Shown: positions 36,216 through 44,461 of the stretch, in pieces | How the letters are laid out: each line of letters begins with the position of its first letter | Position numbering within the stretch: the stretch's first letter is position 1 | Source of the DNA: Bacteroidetes bacterium RIFCSPLOWO2_12_FULL_37_12 | GTDB lineage: Bacteria; Bacteroidota; Bacteroidia; 2-12-FULL-37-12 | Assembly: GCA_001769655.1 (NCBI GenBank) | Contig: MEPC01000002.1 | Span: 1 to 64,000, forward strand | DNA: 64,000 bases | Direction of reading: 5' to 3' | Notes under the pieces: generated by a model | Seen by the model: only the letters and a program-made list of their open reading frames with translations | Told to the model about the DNA's origin: nothing | Databases searched by the model: none | Translations under genes and position numbers: made by a program

Positions 36216-36252
36216 AAAAAAAAGATTGGGTTTAACCGCCCAATCTTTTTTT
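36216..36252. terminator. Bidirectional Rho-independent terminator
   Basis: Hairpin AAAAAAAAGATTGGG, loop TTTAACC, then GCCCAATCTTTTTTT. It ends both the lipoprotein transcript and, from the other strand, the murQ transcript, whose stop codon is at 36251-36253. Confidence 0.85.
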
Positions 36253-37078
36253 ATTTTTTCCTGTTTTTCTTAAGTGCGCTTCGTACACTACCTGCGTTCA
36301 TTAAGATCTTGTTTGCCCTTTTGTAGTCGAGGTCAAGTTCGTCTATCAGAATGCGTGTACCTCTATCTATTAATTTATAATTTGATAGTAGCATATCCAC
36401 CATTTTACTTCCTCTTATTCTACCCAATTTTATCATCAGTGATGTTGAAAGCATGTTTAAAACCAATTTTTGTGCTGTGCCTGATTTCATGCGGGTGCTT
36501 CCGGTAACAAATTCTGGTCCTACCACAACTAAAATTGGAAAATCTGCAAGTTTGATTATTGGGCTTCCCGGATTGCAAGCCAAGGCACCTGTAGTGATTC
36601 CCTTTTTTCTGCATTTTTCGAGCGCTCCTACAACGTAAGGGGTTGTTCCCGAAGAGGAAATTCCCAATACGGTATCTTTTCTGTTAATGGAATGTTTTTC
36701 AAGATCTTTCCAACCCTGAGTAGTACTGTCCTCAGCAAATTCTACGGCTTTCCGGATGGCTTTATCTCCACCGGCGATTATTCCAACTACTAATCCAAAA
36801 GGTACTCCATAGGTAGGAGGACATTCGGAAGCATCTACAATTCCCAACCTGCCGCTGGTTCCGGAGCCAATATAAAAAAGCCGTCCCCCTTTTTTCATTT
36901 TTGGTAAGATTTGATTTATAAATTTTTCTATGGAGGGAATTGCTTTTTGAACTGCCTTTGGAACAGTCATGTCCTCTTTATTTATAGAGGATAAAATAGT
37001 CCGGACGCTCATTTTATCCAGATTTTTATAATGCGAAGTTGCTTCGGTAATTTTTTTGAAAGTGGGGGAGGGAGACAT
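36251..37078 (-). CDS. murQ: N-acetylmuramic acid 6-phosphate etherase
   Basis: 275 residues, slightly shorter than the usual 300. A SIS-type sugar isomerase fold with KKGGRLFYIGSGTSGRLGIVDASECPPTYG, the catalytic Glu-containing VEFAEDS region, and TGSTRMKSGTAQKLVLNML. It splits the lactyl ether of MurNAc-6-P in peptidoglycan recycling, matching the lytic transglycosylase at 16656. It has its own -7 box and no partner gene. Confidence 0.92.
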   Translation of the reverse strand: MSPSPTFKKITEATSHYKNLDKMSVRTILSSINKEDMTVPKAVQKAIPSIEKFINQILPKMKKGGRLFYIGSGTSGRLGIVDASECPPTYGVPFGLVVGIIAGGDKAIRKAVEFAEDSTTQGWKDLEKHSINRKDTVLGISSSGTTPYVVGALEKCRKKGITTGALACNPGSPIIKLADFPILVVVGPEFVTGSTRMKSGTAQKLVLNMLSTSLMIKLGRIRGSKMVDMLLSNYKLIDRGTRILIDELDLDYKRANKILMNAGSVRSALKKNRKK

Positions 37079-37100
37079 GGCTATGAAGGGGAGTGCAATG

Positions 37101-37108
37101 CAAACTTA
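37101..37108 (-). promoter_or_regulatory. -7 box before murQ
   Basis: Minus-strand TAAGTTTG, 22 bp before the murQ start and within a GCAAACTTACATGAAATTTT block shared with the mnmH and pyrophosphatase upstream regions. Confidence 0.55.
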
Positions 37109-37125
37109 CATGAAATTTTTTTATT

Positions 37126-37629
37126 TCATCTATACCCAATCCTCCTTCTGTTTTCCCAGTTTTCCTTTTCATTCTTTTCATCCATCAGGTATTTTAGCGC
37201 TTCATAAACATCTTTGAATTGACGGTTATAGCGGTTTTCCATCTCTTTTAACTTTTCAGTTAAGTCCTTGTGGGAAAGAGCGTAATGGCGCATAATTACA
37301 AAAGCTCTCATTACAGCTATGTTTACCTGAATTGCCTTCTTACTTCTTAATACGCTTGAAAGCATTGAAACGCCCTGTTCGGTAAAGGCAAAGGGTAAAG
37401 CCCCGCCAAAATAACTTTTAGAAGGTATCACAATTTGTGATACCATTTCGCTTACCTCATTATCTGAAAGTACAAACACAAAGTCATTCGGGAATCGATC
37501 AATATTACGCTTGACGGCTTGCTTTAAAGCCCTGTTTTCGACTTTATACAGTTTAGCGAGGTCAAAATCAAGCATGACTTTTTGCCCTCTTATTTCATGG
37601 ATTTTTGTTTGGATGGATTGTAAGTGCAT
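37126..37629 (-). CDS. ORF6N domain-containing protein
   Basis: 167 residues. The N-terminal ORF6N domain is clear: HEIRGQKVMLDFDLAKLYKVENRALKQAVKRNIDRFPNDFVF, then the FAFTEQGVSMLSSVLRSKKAIQVNIAVMRAFV stretch. The domain is common in phage and mobile-element proteins and in chromosomal relatives and probably binds DNA. The C-terminus is a charged coiled coil (KEMENRYNRQFKDVYEALKYL). It has no phage neighbours here, so it is a single accessory gene. Role unknown. Confidence 0.8.
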   Translation of the reverse strand: MHLQSIQTKIHEIRGQKVMLDFDLAKLYKVENRALKQAVKRNIDRFPNDFVFVLSDNEVSEMVSQIVIPSKSYFGGALPFAFTEQGVSMLSSVLRSKKAIQVNIAVMRAFVIMRHYALSHKDLTEKLKEMENRYNRQFKDVYEALKYLMDEKNEKENWENRRRIGYR

Positions 37630-37723
37630 GTTAGTAGATGATTAAAAAATTTAATGGTAAATGTGGGGCAAAGGTAAGAAAAGTAAGTTAATTGATGAAA
37701 ATAGATAGGTATAAAAATGCAAT

Positions 37724-38485
37724 TTAACCAATCAGTATTGCAGAAGGATTAAATAATAAGTGTTCGTTGTCTGCAACATAGCCCAACTGGTTGGTTAGTA
37801 AAGTAGTGTTGCCTATTTTAAAAGCCGGTGTATTATTATGATGATGTCCGAAAATCCAATAGTTTGCACTACTGCTTTCAATAAAATCGTGTAACTCAAC
37901 TGCAAATGCACTGTTTATATTGCTGTTTTTGTATTGCTGGGGATAATGCATCAACGTAGGCACATGGTGTGTTACCACTATTCGTTGTTTATCAGTTGGC
38001 TTTGCCAATGAAGTTTTTAAAAAATCATAATCATTGTTATGTAGCGCATTAAAATCTTTGGTTGTAAAATCTTTGCCTTTGTTTTTTATCAGCCAAAAAT
38101 CGTTTACATTTTGTTGCACAACCCATTCGTATTGCGGTGGAATGTGACTCCACAATGTGCTAAACAGCAATTCTACATTTTTGTAAACAACCGTTTGGTT
38201 ATTCAGAAAAAAAACATTGTCTCTTATTTTTCCAAGCAGTGGTTTAAAATTTTGAACCCCCAAATCCTCATGATAATATTCGTGGTTGCCTGGAATCCAA
38301 TAAGTGTTTTCAAAATTATCGGAACAGAAATTGAAAAAGTCATTGTGTTCATTCAGCTTTGTAAACAATATAATGTCACCCGCAAGCAATAGAATTTCAC
38401 CTTCCGGTTTTAATGGAAAGCGTTTCAGGAAATTTTTGTTTTCCTGAAATTCTAAATGTAAATCGGAACAATATTGAATTTTCAT
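37724..38485 (-). CDS. Metallophosphoesterase of the calcineurin-like family
   Basis: 253 residues from ATG 38485 (a GTG 18 bases upstream would overlap mnmE). Metal-binding motifs are complete: CSDLHLE near residue 6, LAGDI, PGNHEYY, VTHHVP and FGHHHNN. It is a cytosolic dinuclear-metal phosphoesterase with unknown substrate, of a type frequent in accessory genes. The start is 4 bp beyond the mnmE stop codon, so it is probably transcribed with mnmE. Confidence 0.85.
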   Translation of the reverse strand: MKIQYCSDLHLEFQENKNFLKRFPLKPEGEILLLAGDIILFTKLNEHNDFFNFCSDNFENTYWIPGNHEYYHEDLGVQNFKPLLGKIRDNVFFLNNQTVVYKNVELLFSTLWSHIPPQYEWVVQQNVNDFWLIKNKGKDFTTKDFNALHNNDYDFLKTSLAKPTDKQRIVVTHHVPTLMHYPQQYKNSNINSAFAVELHDFIESSSANYWIFGHHHNNTPAFKIGNTTLLTNQLGYVADNEHLLFNPSAILIG

Positions 38486-38489
38486 TTTT

Positions 38490-39881
38490 TCATTTTCCCA
38501 CACAAAACCTCGAGAAAATCGCCCCTAACACTTCCTCATTCGTAACCTCCCCCGTCAATTCTCCAAAATAATGCAATGCCTGCCGGATATCTGTGCTGAG
38601 CAAGTCACCACTCAATTTATTGTTTAATCCTTCTTTTGTTTTTTCAAGAGCATAGATAACCTTTGATAATGCCTCATAGTGACGAATGTTGGTTAAAATT
38701 GTGGCATTAGATTTTATTTTTTGAATACTCAGCAGTTTTTCCATCTTTTCTGAAATTAATCTAAAATTATTTTCACGTTTGCTTTTTTCAGTTGCTGATA
38801 ATATGATTAAAGGTTTTACGGTTGAGAAATCGGAGTTGGATTTTTCAGTTTTATCCGATTTATTACCGATAAATAACACCGGAATTCTGTTTCCTGTTAA
38901 ATTTAGTATCGGTTCAATTTCTTTAGTAACATCTTCCGGTTCCGAAATGCTGATATCAAAAACATAAAGTATTAAAGATGATTTTTCTATTTTTGAAAAG
39001 GTTCTTTCAATTCCCAACGTTTCAATTTCTTCAACTGCTTCTCTGATTCCCGCCGTATCAATAAACCGGTAGGGGATACCGTTTATTTGAACAATGTCTT
39101 CAATGGAATCACGCGTAGTACCCGGAATAGGTGACACGATTGCTTTTTCTTCATTCAGCAAAAGATTCAGCAAAGTTGATTTTCCGGCGTTTGGTTTTCC
39201 GGCTATAACTACTGGAATTCCCTTTTTTAGTGCGTTCCCAAAAGAAAATGATTTTGATAGAACAGTTAACCTCTTATGAATTTCCTGAATGAGAATAATT
39301 AACTCTTTCCGGTCTGCAAATTCTACGTCTTCTGTGCTAAAGTCCAATTCCAATTCAATTAAAGCGGTAAATTCAAGCAATTTTTCTCTAAGAAATTTTA
39401 GCTCTTTTGAAAACCCTCCACGCATCTGTTGAAAGGCAGTACGGTGTGATAATTCGGAGTCGGAAGCAATAATATCGGCAACTGATTCCGCCTGAATCAG
39501 GTCTAACTTCCCATTCATAAATGCACGCATGGTAAACTCACCCGGTTTTGCCTGTTGCGCCCCGTTATGGATAAGTAGTTTAAGTATTTCCTGTACTATA
39601 AAGGGAGAACCATGACAGGAAATTTCGGCAACATTTTCACCGGTATAGGAATGTGGCTCATGAAACAGTGACACTACTACATCATCCAGAATTTTTTCTC
39701 CATCCATGATTGAACCGACATGTAAGGTATTTGCGGATCGAATATTTAGATTTGCCCCTTTGAAAATTTTGTTGCAAATAGCTATAGCATCTTTTCCGCT
39801 GAGACGTATTACTGCAATAGCTCCTATACCTTCAGGGGTAGATAAAGAAGTAATTGTATCGTTATTGTTGTAGAATGCCAT
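38490..39881 (-). CDS. mnmE: tRNA uridine-5-carboxymethylaminomethyl modification GTPase
   Basis: 463 residues: an N-terminal tetrahydrofolate-binding domain (ATPEGIGAIAVIRLSG), a helical domain containing an inserted GTPase domain (GKPNAGKSTLLN, DTAGIRE, GNKSD), and the catalytic C-terminal end RFCVGK. MnmE with MnmG modifies U34 of tRNAs that MnmH can later selenate, linking it to selD-mnmH in this window. It is transcribed with the phosphoesterase. Confidence 0.96.
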   Translation of the reverse strand: MAFYNNNDTITSLSTPEGIGAIAVIRLSGKDAIAICNKIFKGANLNIRSANTLHVGSIMDGEKILDDVVVSLFHEPHSYTGENVAEISCHGSPFIVQEILKLLIHNGAQQAKPGEFTMRAFMNGKLDLIQAESVADIIASDSELSHRTAFQQMRGGFSKELKFLREKLLEFTALIELELDFSTEDVEFADRKELIILIQEIHKRLTVLSKSFSFGNALKKGIPVVIAGKPNAGKSTLLNLLLNEEKAIVSPIPGTTRDSIEDIVQINGIPYRFIDTAGIREAVEEIETLGIERTFSKIEKSSLILYVFDISISEPEDVTKEIEPILNLTGNRIPVLFIGNKSDKTEKSNSDFSTVKPLIILSATEKSKRENNFRLISEKMEKLLSIQKIKSNATILTNIRHYEALSKVIYALEKTKEGLNNKLSGDLLSTDIRQALHYFGELTGEVTNEEVLGAIFSRFCVGK

Positions 39882-39937
39882 AAAGTTTGAAATAGAAATT
39901 AGAAGGATTCGCCCAAACCTGATTAGTTACAAATATT

Positions 39938-40099
39938 GTTTCTTTTCAGTCAAAACAAAAAAAATACAATTTAGCCACAGATTACACGGATTAATGTTAT
40001 AAAAAATCTTGAAACCGTTTTTAATCAGTGTAATCAGTGGCTAAATATTTTTTTCTTGTTCAATTTGTGGTTTAATTAATTTAGGCACTGAACAGTAAC
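39938..40099. mobile_element. Family 1 short inverted-repeat element, copy 3
   Basis: 162 bp. The left end GTTTCTTTTCAGTC is a decayed version of GTTACTGTTCAGTC; the right end is CACTGAACAGTAAC. It is flanked on both sides by the perfect 8-bp duplication CAAATATT (39930-39937 and 40100-40107). It sits between mnmE and tRNA-Val. Confidence 0.9.
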
Positions 40100-40137
40100 C
40101 AAATATTCAAAATAATTCATAAACTTGCAGAAAAATA

Positions 40138-40212
40138 GGGCATTTAGCTCAGTTGGTTCAGAGCACTACCTTGACAGGGTAGGGGTCACAGGTTCGAACC
40201 CTGTAATGCCCA
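40138..40212 (+). tRNA. tRNA-Val(GAC)
   Basis: 75 nt cloverleaf: acceptor GGGCATT/AATGCCC with discriminator A, D arm GCTC..GAGC, anticodon stem CTACC/GGTAG with loop TTGACAG (anticodon GAC), and T arm CACAGGTTCGAACCCTGT. CCA is not encoded. A family 1 and a family 3 element flank it. Confidence 0.93.
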
Positions 40213-40219
40213 CGGTTAA

Positions 40220-40308
40220 GGGTACTTCTAAAAATTCAACCAAATGCCTCCCTCTGGAGGGAGATAAAGAGGGAGGAAAATAAAAAGATTGAATTTTTAG
40301 AAGTGCCC
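40220..40308. mobile_element. Family 3 short inverted-repeat element, copy 2
   Basis: 89 bp, ends GGGTACTTCTAAAAATTC and GAATTTTTAGAAGTGCCC, in the opposite orientation to copy 1. It is flanked by TTAA on both sides (40216-40219, 40309-40312). The right-hand TTA, read on the minus strand, is the stop codon of the PorT-like gene. Confidence 0.85.
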
Positions 40309-41007
40309 TTAATCTTTCAACAAATCCTTTAATGGCTTCAGTTGCTTCATCCGCGATCCCTTATTTCCAAAATTTGAAAGACGAAAAGTAAGAGCTACAA
40401 TCCAGATACTATGTTTCACCATAGGTCCTCCTTCTACCGAGTTCATATCCGTAATCCCATATTCATATTTACCTTCAATCGTAAAATCTTCTACAAAGGC
40501 ACCAGCGCCTGCCTGTAATCCAAAACTGTAATTTTTTAATCCTTCCTGCAAGGTAAATGTTTTTAAATTTCTGCCGGTAATTTCCCTTGCGGCAATTAAA
40601 TAACCTGGTACTCCGCCGATTTTGAATGTCAATCCCCTGTCGCCTTTAAAACGGTCTATGATATTAAATACTGCTAAGAGTGGCACATCAATAAAATGCA
40701 GTTTCAAACGGTATAAAAATCCATCAAGGTTTCTTTCCGCCCCTTTTTGACTGTAGAGAATATCGGTTTGAAATGCAAACATTCTGTCTAACAACGCATT
40801 TTTTGTCCGGAAGGTGAAATTTATATACATCCCGGCATGATAAAACATATTCATCTCGTAATTTCTTCGTTCAAAATTCGGGTCCCGTAATAAATTGGAA
40901 AAATTTGGTCCCCCTCTCACCCCATAATAGAAAAAAAAATTTTGGGAGAATAGGATTGAACTATTGAAAAATAGTTGTATAACTAAAATTAATTGAAATT
41001 TTTTCAA
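40309..41007 (-). CDS. PorT-like outer membrane beta-barrel protein
   Basis: 232 residues with a signal peptide (MKKFQLILVIQLFFNSSILFSQ). The mature part starts with the FYYGVRGGPNFSNLL strand typical of the Bacteroidota PorT/OMP_b-brl_2 group and continues as an eight-stranded small barrel. PorT itself is linked to type IX secretion, but the wider family is functionally diverse, so that role is only a possibility. The stop codon is the TAA at the edge of the family 3 element, followed by GGGCAC element sequence. Confidence 0.75.
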   Translation of the reverse strand: MKKFQLILVIQLFFNSSILFSQNFFFYYGVRGGPNFSNLLRDPNFERRNYEMNMFYHAGMYINFTFRTKNALLDRMFAFQTDILYSQKGAERNLDGFLYRLKLHFIDVPLLAVFNIIDRFKGDRGLTFKIGGVPGYLIAAREITGRNLKTFTLQEGLKNYSFGLQAGAGAFVEDFTIEGKYEYGITDMNSVEGGPMVKHSIWIVALTFRLSNFGNKGSRMKQLKPLKDLLKD

Positions 41008-41101
41008 AATGATTGCTATTATATGCCTGTCATCTTTCCATTTCAGCGGAAAAATACTGAAATTTGCCGGAACTTAACAAATTTAATACTGTTTAAGAAA
41101 A

Positions 41102-41192
41102 TGGGTATAAGGGTATAGGGTATAGGGTATAAGGGCGAAATTAGTGTATTTCCCTTATACCATTATACCTTTATACCCCTATACCCTTTTTA
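41102..41192. repeat. Hairpin of GGGTATA words, copy 1
   Basis: The left arm is four GGGTATA(A) units, the right arm TATACCC units, with a GCGAAATTAGTGTATTTCCC-like centre. A second copy in the same orientation lies at 41921-42000; together they bracket the gene at 41217-41903. Confidence 0.8.
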
Positions 41193-41216
41193 CAAAAGTA
41201 TAAATCGCAAAGAAAT

Positions 41217-41903
41217 ATGAATATTCTGGTTTCGGGCACTGTAAAACAACTCAACGAATTTGAAAAAAATTTTATGAATGATAGTTCAGAGAACAGGGTT
41301 AAAAGTCAAGCAACGTATCGTCTAAATCAGGGAATTTTAACAGAAGAAGATTTTATCAATAAACCCGATATTGTATTTGACCTTAATTTTGATGACGACA
41401 CCAATCGGTTTAAGCATTATAGCACAAAGAATGGTGTAGTGTTTTTTTTATCAGCCACAAAAGTAAGATTAAGCGACCTGTTAAAAAAACATACCGGCTC
41501 TTCATGCATACTCTATGGATTGAACTGTCTGCCGGGTTTTATTAATAATAAATTACTTGAAGTCACCATCCCTGATGCAAAGTTTGAAAATAAATTAAAC
41601 TTATTGGCATCAGAATTAGGATTTAAGTATCAAAAAGTGAAAGACCAGGCGGGCATGGTGACACCCAGAATAATCTGCATGATTATTAACGAGGCATATT
41701 TCATGCTCGAAGAGGGAACAGCCACGCGGGATGATATAGATAAAGCCATGAAGCTGGGAACTAATTATCCTTATGGACCCTTTGAATGGGCAAATCGTAT
41801 CGGTGTAAAGAATGTATGTGATATTTTAAAGGCAGTTTTTGATGAAACAGGAAATGTGAAATACAGGATAAATAAATTATTAGAACAATCGCATGGGCTT
41901 TGA
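41217..41903 (+). CDS. Reduced 3-hydroxyacyl-CoA dehydrogenase-like protein lacking the NAD motif and active-site His
   Basis: 228 residues. The C-terminal helical domain is clearly that of 3-hydroxyacyl-CoA dehydrogenase: DQAGMVTPRIICMIINEAYFMLEEG, DDIDKAMKLGTNYPYGPFEWANRIG. The N-terminal about 95 residues lack the GxGxxG dinucleotide motif, and the catalytic HFFNP region is replaced by NCLPG (GLNCLPGFINNKLLEV). It is therefore shorter than the usual about 290 residues and may be a non-catalytic partner or have a changed reaction. Direct GGGTATA hairpins flank it. Confidence 0.7.
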   Translation: MNILVSGTVKQLNEFEKNFMNDSSENRVKSQATYRLNQGILTEEDFINKPDIVFDLNFDDDTNRFKHYSTKNGVVFFLSATKVRLSDLLKKHTGSSCILYGLNCLPGFINNKLLEVTIPDAKFENKLNLLASELGFKYQKVKDQAGMVTPRIICMIINEAYFMLEEGTATRDDIDKAMKLGTNYPYGPFEWANRIGVKNVCDILKAVFDETGNVKYRINKLLEQSHGL

Positions 41904-41920
41904 TTGAATACTAAAAGAAA

Positions 41921-42000
41921 ATGGGTATAAGGTATAAGGGTATAGGGTATAAAGGCGTAATTATAGTATTTCCCCTATACCATTATACCCCTATACCATT
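41921..42000. repeat. Hairpin of GGGTATA words, copy 2
   Basis: Same words and centre (GGCGTAATTATAGTATTTCCC-like) and same orientation as copy 1, between the dehydrogenase-like gene and the convergent selD. It could fold as a terminator-like stem for both. Confidence 0.8.
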
Positions 42001-42023
42001 TTTACTAATTTCCGCAAACTCAT

Positions 42024-43088
42024 TTAGCATGAGTATATAACCACTACCGACTTTACTCTCTTTTCTACTACTCTCCCTACCGGTTTAAAACAAATTTCAT
42101 CTACATGATTTTCCCTGCAAATACTTTTGAAAATTTCAGCGATTTCGGGGGAAATACTTACCAACAACCCACCGGAAGTTTGCGGGTCGCATAAAATTGG
42201 AATAAGATTTTCAGAGAGACCGAAAATTTTATGGCCATAACTGTCAAAATTACGTGTAGTGCCGCCCGGAAAACATTTTTTAGCAATATAGTTGTCAATG
42301 CCTTTAATAACAGGTATCGTATCTGCAAAAAGTTCAACAGTGACATTGGAACCTTCCGCCATTTCCAATGCATGACCAGCCAATCCGAATCCGGTGACAT
42401 CCGTCAAAGCATGAACAGATTTTAATTTTCCCAATGAAATTCCCAATTTGTTTAGAGTGCACATTTGTTTCACCGCTTGTTGAAGGTCATTTTCTTCCAA
42501 AATCCCTTTTTTTTGCGCAGTAGTTATAATTCCAATTCCTAACGGTTTAGTCAGAAATAACAAATCCCCCTCTATGGAAGTATTGTTTCTTTTAATATCA
42601 GAGATTGGAACAATACCATTTACTGCCAACCCAAAAATTGGTTCAGGAGAATCAATGCTATGACCACCCGCTAAAGGAATTCCTGCATCTGTGCAAACGT
42701 TAATTGCTCCTTCCATAACTCTTTTTGCAATTTCAGGCGCTAGTTTGTTTATGGGCCATCCCAAAATGCTTATGGCTAATATTGGTTGACCGCCCATGGC
42801 ATAAATGTCACTGATGGCGTTAGCGGCGGCAATTCTTCCGAAATCAAAAGCATCATCCACCACCGGCATAAAAAAGTCGGTTGTACTGATTAATGCAGTG
42901 CCATTGCCTAAATCAAGCACAGCGGCATCATCCTTACTTTCATTTCCTACCAGCAAACCGTGCCACTTAGACGACTGCGTAATTCCGGAGAGAATTTTTT
43001 CCAGAACCGCCGGGGCAATTTTACAGCCACAGCCGGCGCCATGACTGAATTGAGTAAGGGCAGGGGAGGAGGGAGGGTTTGTTGTCAT
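42024..43088 (-). CDS. selD: Selenide, water dikinase
   Basis: 354 residues. The active-site segment FSHGAGCGCKIAP carries the catalytic Cys and Lys (Cys form, not selenocysteine). ATP-binding features DDAAVLDLGNGTALISTTDFF and LADVTGFGLAGHALEM-like DVTGFGLAGH are present. It makes selenophosphate for tRNA 2-selenouridine and, where present, selenocysteine. mnmH follows 230 bp away on the same strand; selA and selB are not in the window, so tRNA selenation is the visible use. Confidence 0.95.
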   Translation of the reverse strand: MTTNPPSSPALTQFSHGAGCGCKIAPAVLEKILSGITQSSKWHGLLVGNESKDDAAVLDLGNGTALISTTDFFMPVVDDAFDFGRIAAANAISDIYAMGGQPILAISILGWPINKLAPEIAKRVMEGAINVCTDAGIPLAGGHSIDSPEPIFGLAVNGIVPISDIKRNNTSIEGDLLFLTKPLGIGIITTAQKKGILEENDLQQAVKQMCTLNKLGISLGKLKSVHALTDVTGFGLAGHALEMAEGSNVTVELFADTIPVIKGIDNYIAKKCFPGGTTRNFDSYGHKIFGLSENLIPILCDPQTSGGLLVSISPEIAEIFKSICRENHVDEICFKPVGRVVEKRVKSVVVIYSC

Positions 43089-43211
43089 ACGGGTAAAATT
43101 AGGTTACTTTCATTTATAACTAAGGTACTATGGTTTAAAAAAAATTGAATAACATATAACAAAAAATTTTTAATGTCAAAGGAGTTGAAAACTTAGAAGT
43201 TATTTATTTTT

Positions 43212-43290
43212 AATATCGAATTTTGAACAAGGAATAATGAATTTCGAAGTAACCATAACTTCAACATTCATTATTCCTTGTTCGATATTC
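43212..43290. repeat. Hairpin upstream of selD
   Basis: Arms AATATCGAATTTTGAACAAG... and ...CTTGTTCGATATT with GGAATAATGAA/TTCATTATTCC form a long imperfect inverted repeat with an ACTT/AAGT-flanked loop. It fills the selD-mnmH spacer, which otherwise has no gene. Confidence 0.7.
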
Positions 43291-43317
43291 GTTATTCCTT
43301 TTTTTGATTTTTTCTTG

Positions 43318-44280
43318 TCAAATTAAGTGAATCTTACTCTTATCCCGCTGACTCATTCCATGCTTATACATCTTATCATAATACGCTAACATCAACTTCG
43401 CCCATTCTTCCATCCTTCCATCATTCAGATAATTTATAGATTCTTTTAATTGTTGTGTTCCTAATTTCTTTTCTATTTTCCTTGTGCAATCAATTAATAT
43501 TTCTTTTGAAAATTTTCCGTAATCATTCAAAATCCTTTTTATTCTCTCTTCCTCCGTCACCTCAAGCACATATAAATCAGAACTTCTCATCTGACTATAA
43601 ATTTTATCCGGAATTTTAATTTTACCGATATTCCGGCTTTCATCTTCGAGCCATAGAGGTTTTTCGGCATCAATCTGCGACCAACACATCGCAAGTTCAT
43701 TCTCAAATTGCTCATTGGTAGGTTGAGGGTTTTGCCCTAAAGCGCCAAAGGCAGAGCCCTTATGACAGGCAAGTTTTTCAAGGTCTATCACCTGCTCTCC
43801 TTTTTCAGAAAGTTTTTGTAAAAATTCTGTTTTACCGCTTCCGGTCAATCCACCAAGTATCTTTAATTTTCTGGGTTGTTCTAAAGTTTCTAATACCCAA
43901 TTTCTGAAAATCTTATATCCCTTAATCAGTGTCACTGTATTCCAACCTGCTTTATGTAATATCCAGGAAAAAACCTCACTTCGTAATCCACCGCGCCAGC
44001 AATAAATCAACACATTCTTACTTTTGATTTTTTCTTCCACCATTCGTATTTTTTCCGCAAATTTGTTTCCTACAAGCTCGAACCCAAGGACAACCGCTTC
44101 ACTTCTCCCTTTTTCTTTAAACGTTAATCCTACCTTAGCTCTTTCTTCATTATTCAGCAAGGGTATGTTTATTGCCCCAGGTATATGCCCCTGTTCAAAC
44201 TCTGATGGGCTCCGGACATCCAACACAGAAGTATTTTTTGATTCTTTAAGAAATTCAATGATGTTTATTGATTTTGACAC
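43318..44280 (-). CDS. mnmH: tRNA 2-selenouridine synthase
   Basis: 320 residues: an N-terminal rhodanese domain with the catalytic Cys in YCWRGGLRSEVF (about residue 93) and a C-terminal P-loop ATPase-like domain (GGLTGSGKTEFLQKL). It replaces sulfur by selenium in the wobble 2-thiouridine of tRNAs using selenophosphate from SelD. Start GTG 44280 is the only start that fits the conserved N-terminus. The -7 box ends just 4 bp before it, so the mRNA may be leaderless. Confidence 0.93.
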   Translation of the reverse strand: MSKSINIIEFLKESKNTSVLDVRSPSEFEQGHIPGAINIPLLNNEERAKVGLTFKEKGRSEAVVLGFELVGNKFAEKIRMVEEKIKSKNVLIYCWRGGLRSEVFSWILHKAGWNTVTLIKGYKIFRNWVLETLEQPRKLKILGGLTGSGKTEFLQKLSEKGEQVIDLEKLACHKGSAFGALGQNPQPTNEQFENELAMCWSQIDAEKPLWLEDESRNIGKIKIPDKIYSQMRSSDLYVLEVTEEERIKRILNDYGKFSKEILIDCTRKIEKKLGTQQLKESINYLNDGRMEEWAKLMLAYYDKMYKHGMSQRDKSKIHLI

Positions 44281-44284
44281 GGGG

Positions 44285-44371
44285 CAAACTTACATGAATT
44301 TTTTATATTACACATAAACGCGATAAAAAAGTATCGGTGTATGGGTGTGTCGTCGTATCGGGGTAAATAAA
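44285..44371. repeat. Promoter-bearing repeat upstream of mnmH, copy 1
   Basis: About 87 bp that is homologous to 62401-62488: begins CAAACTTACATGAA (minus-strand TAAGTTTG -7 box at 44285-44292), then ATTACA..TAA.CG.GATAAAAA and a tract of 8-nt words TATCGGTG/TATGGGTG. No coding potential. Confidence 0.75.
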
Positions 44372-44421
44372 ACCTTTATAGAATAAATTTAAAAGAATAA
44401 TACGGATTTTGAAAAATGTTG

Positions 44422-44429
44422 TATATTTG
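44422..44429 (+). promoter_or_regulatory. -7 box of the retropepsin-like gene
   Basis: TATATTTG (TAnnTTTG) ends 32 bp before ATG 44462. No convincing -33 box at the usual distance. Confidence 0.5.
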
Positions 44430-44461
44430 TATTTATTATTAAACCAAATATTAATTCATTA

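Noticed and set aside
37126-37629. ORF6N gene as a prophage marker
   Set aside because: No integrase, capsid or other phage gene is near; flanking genes are ordinary chromosomal ones.
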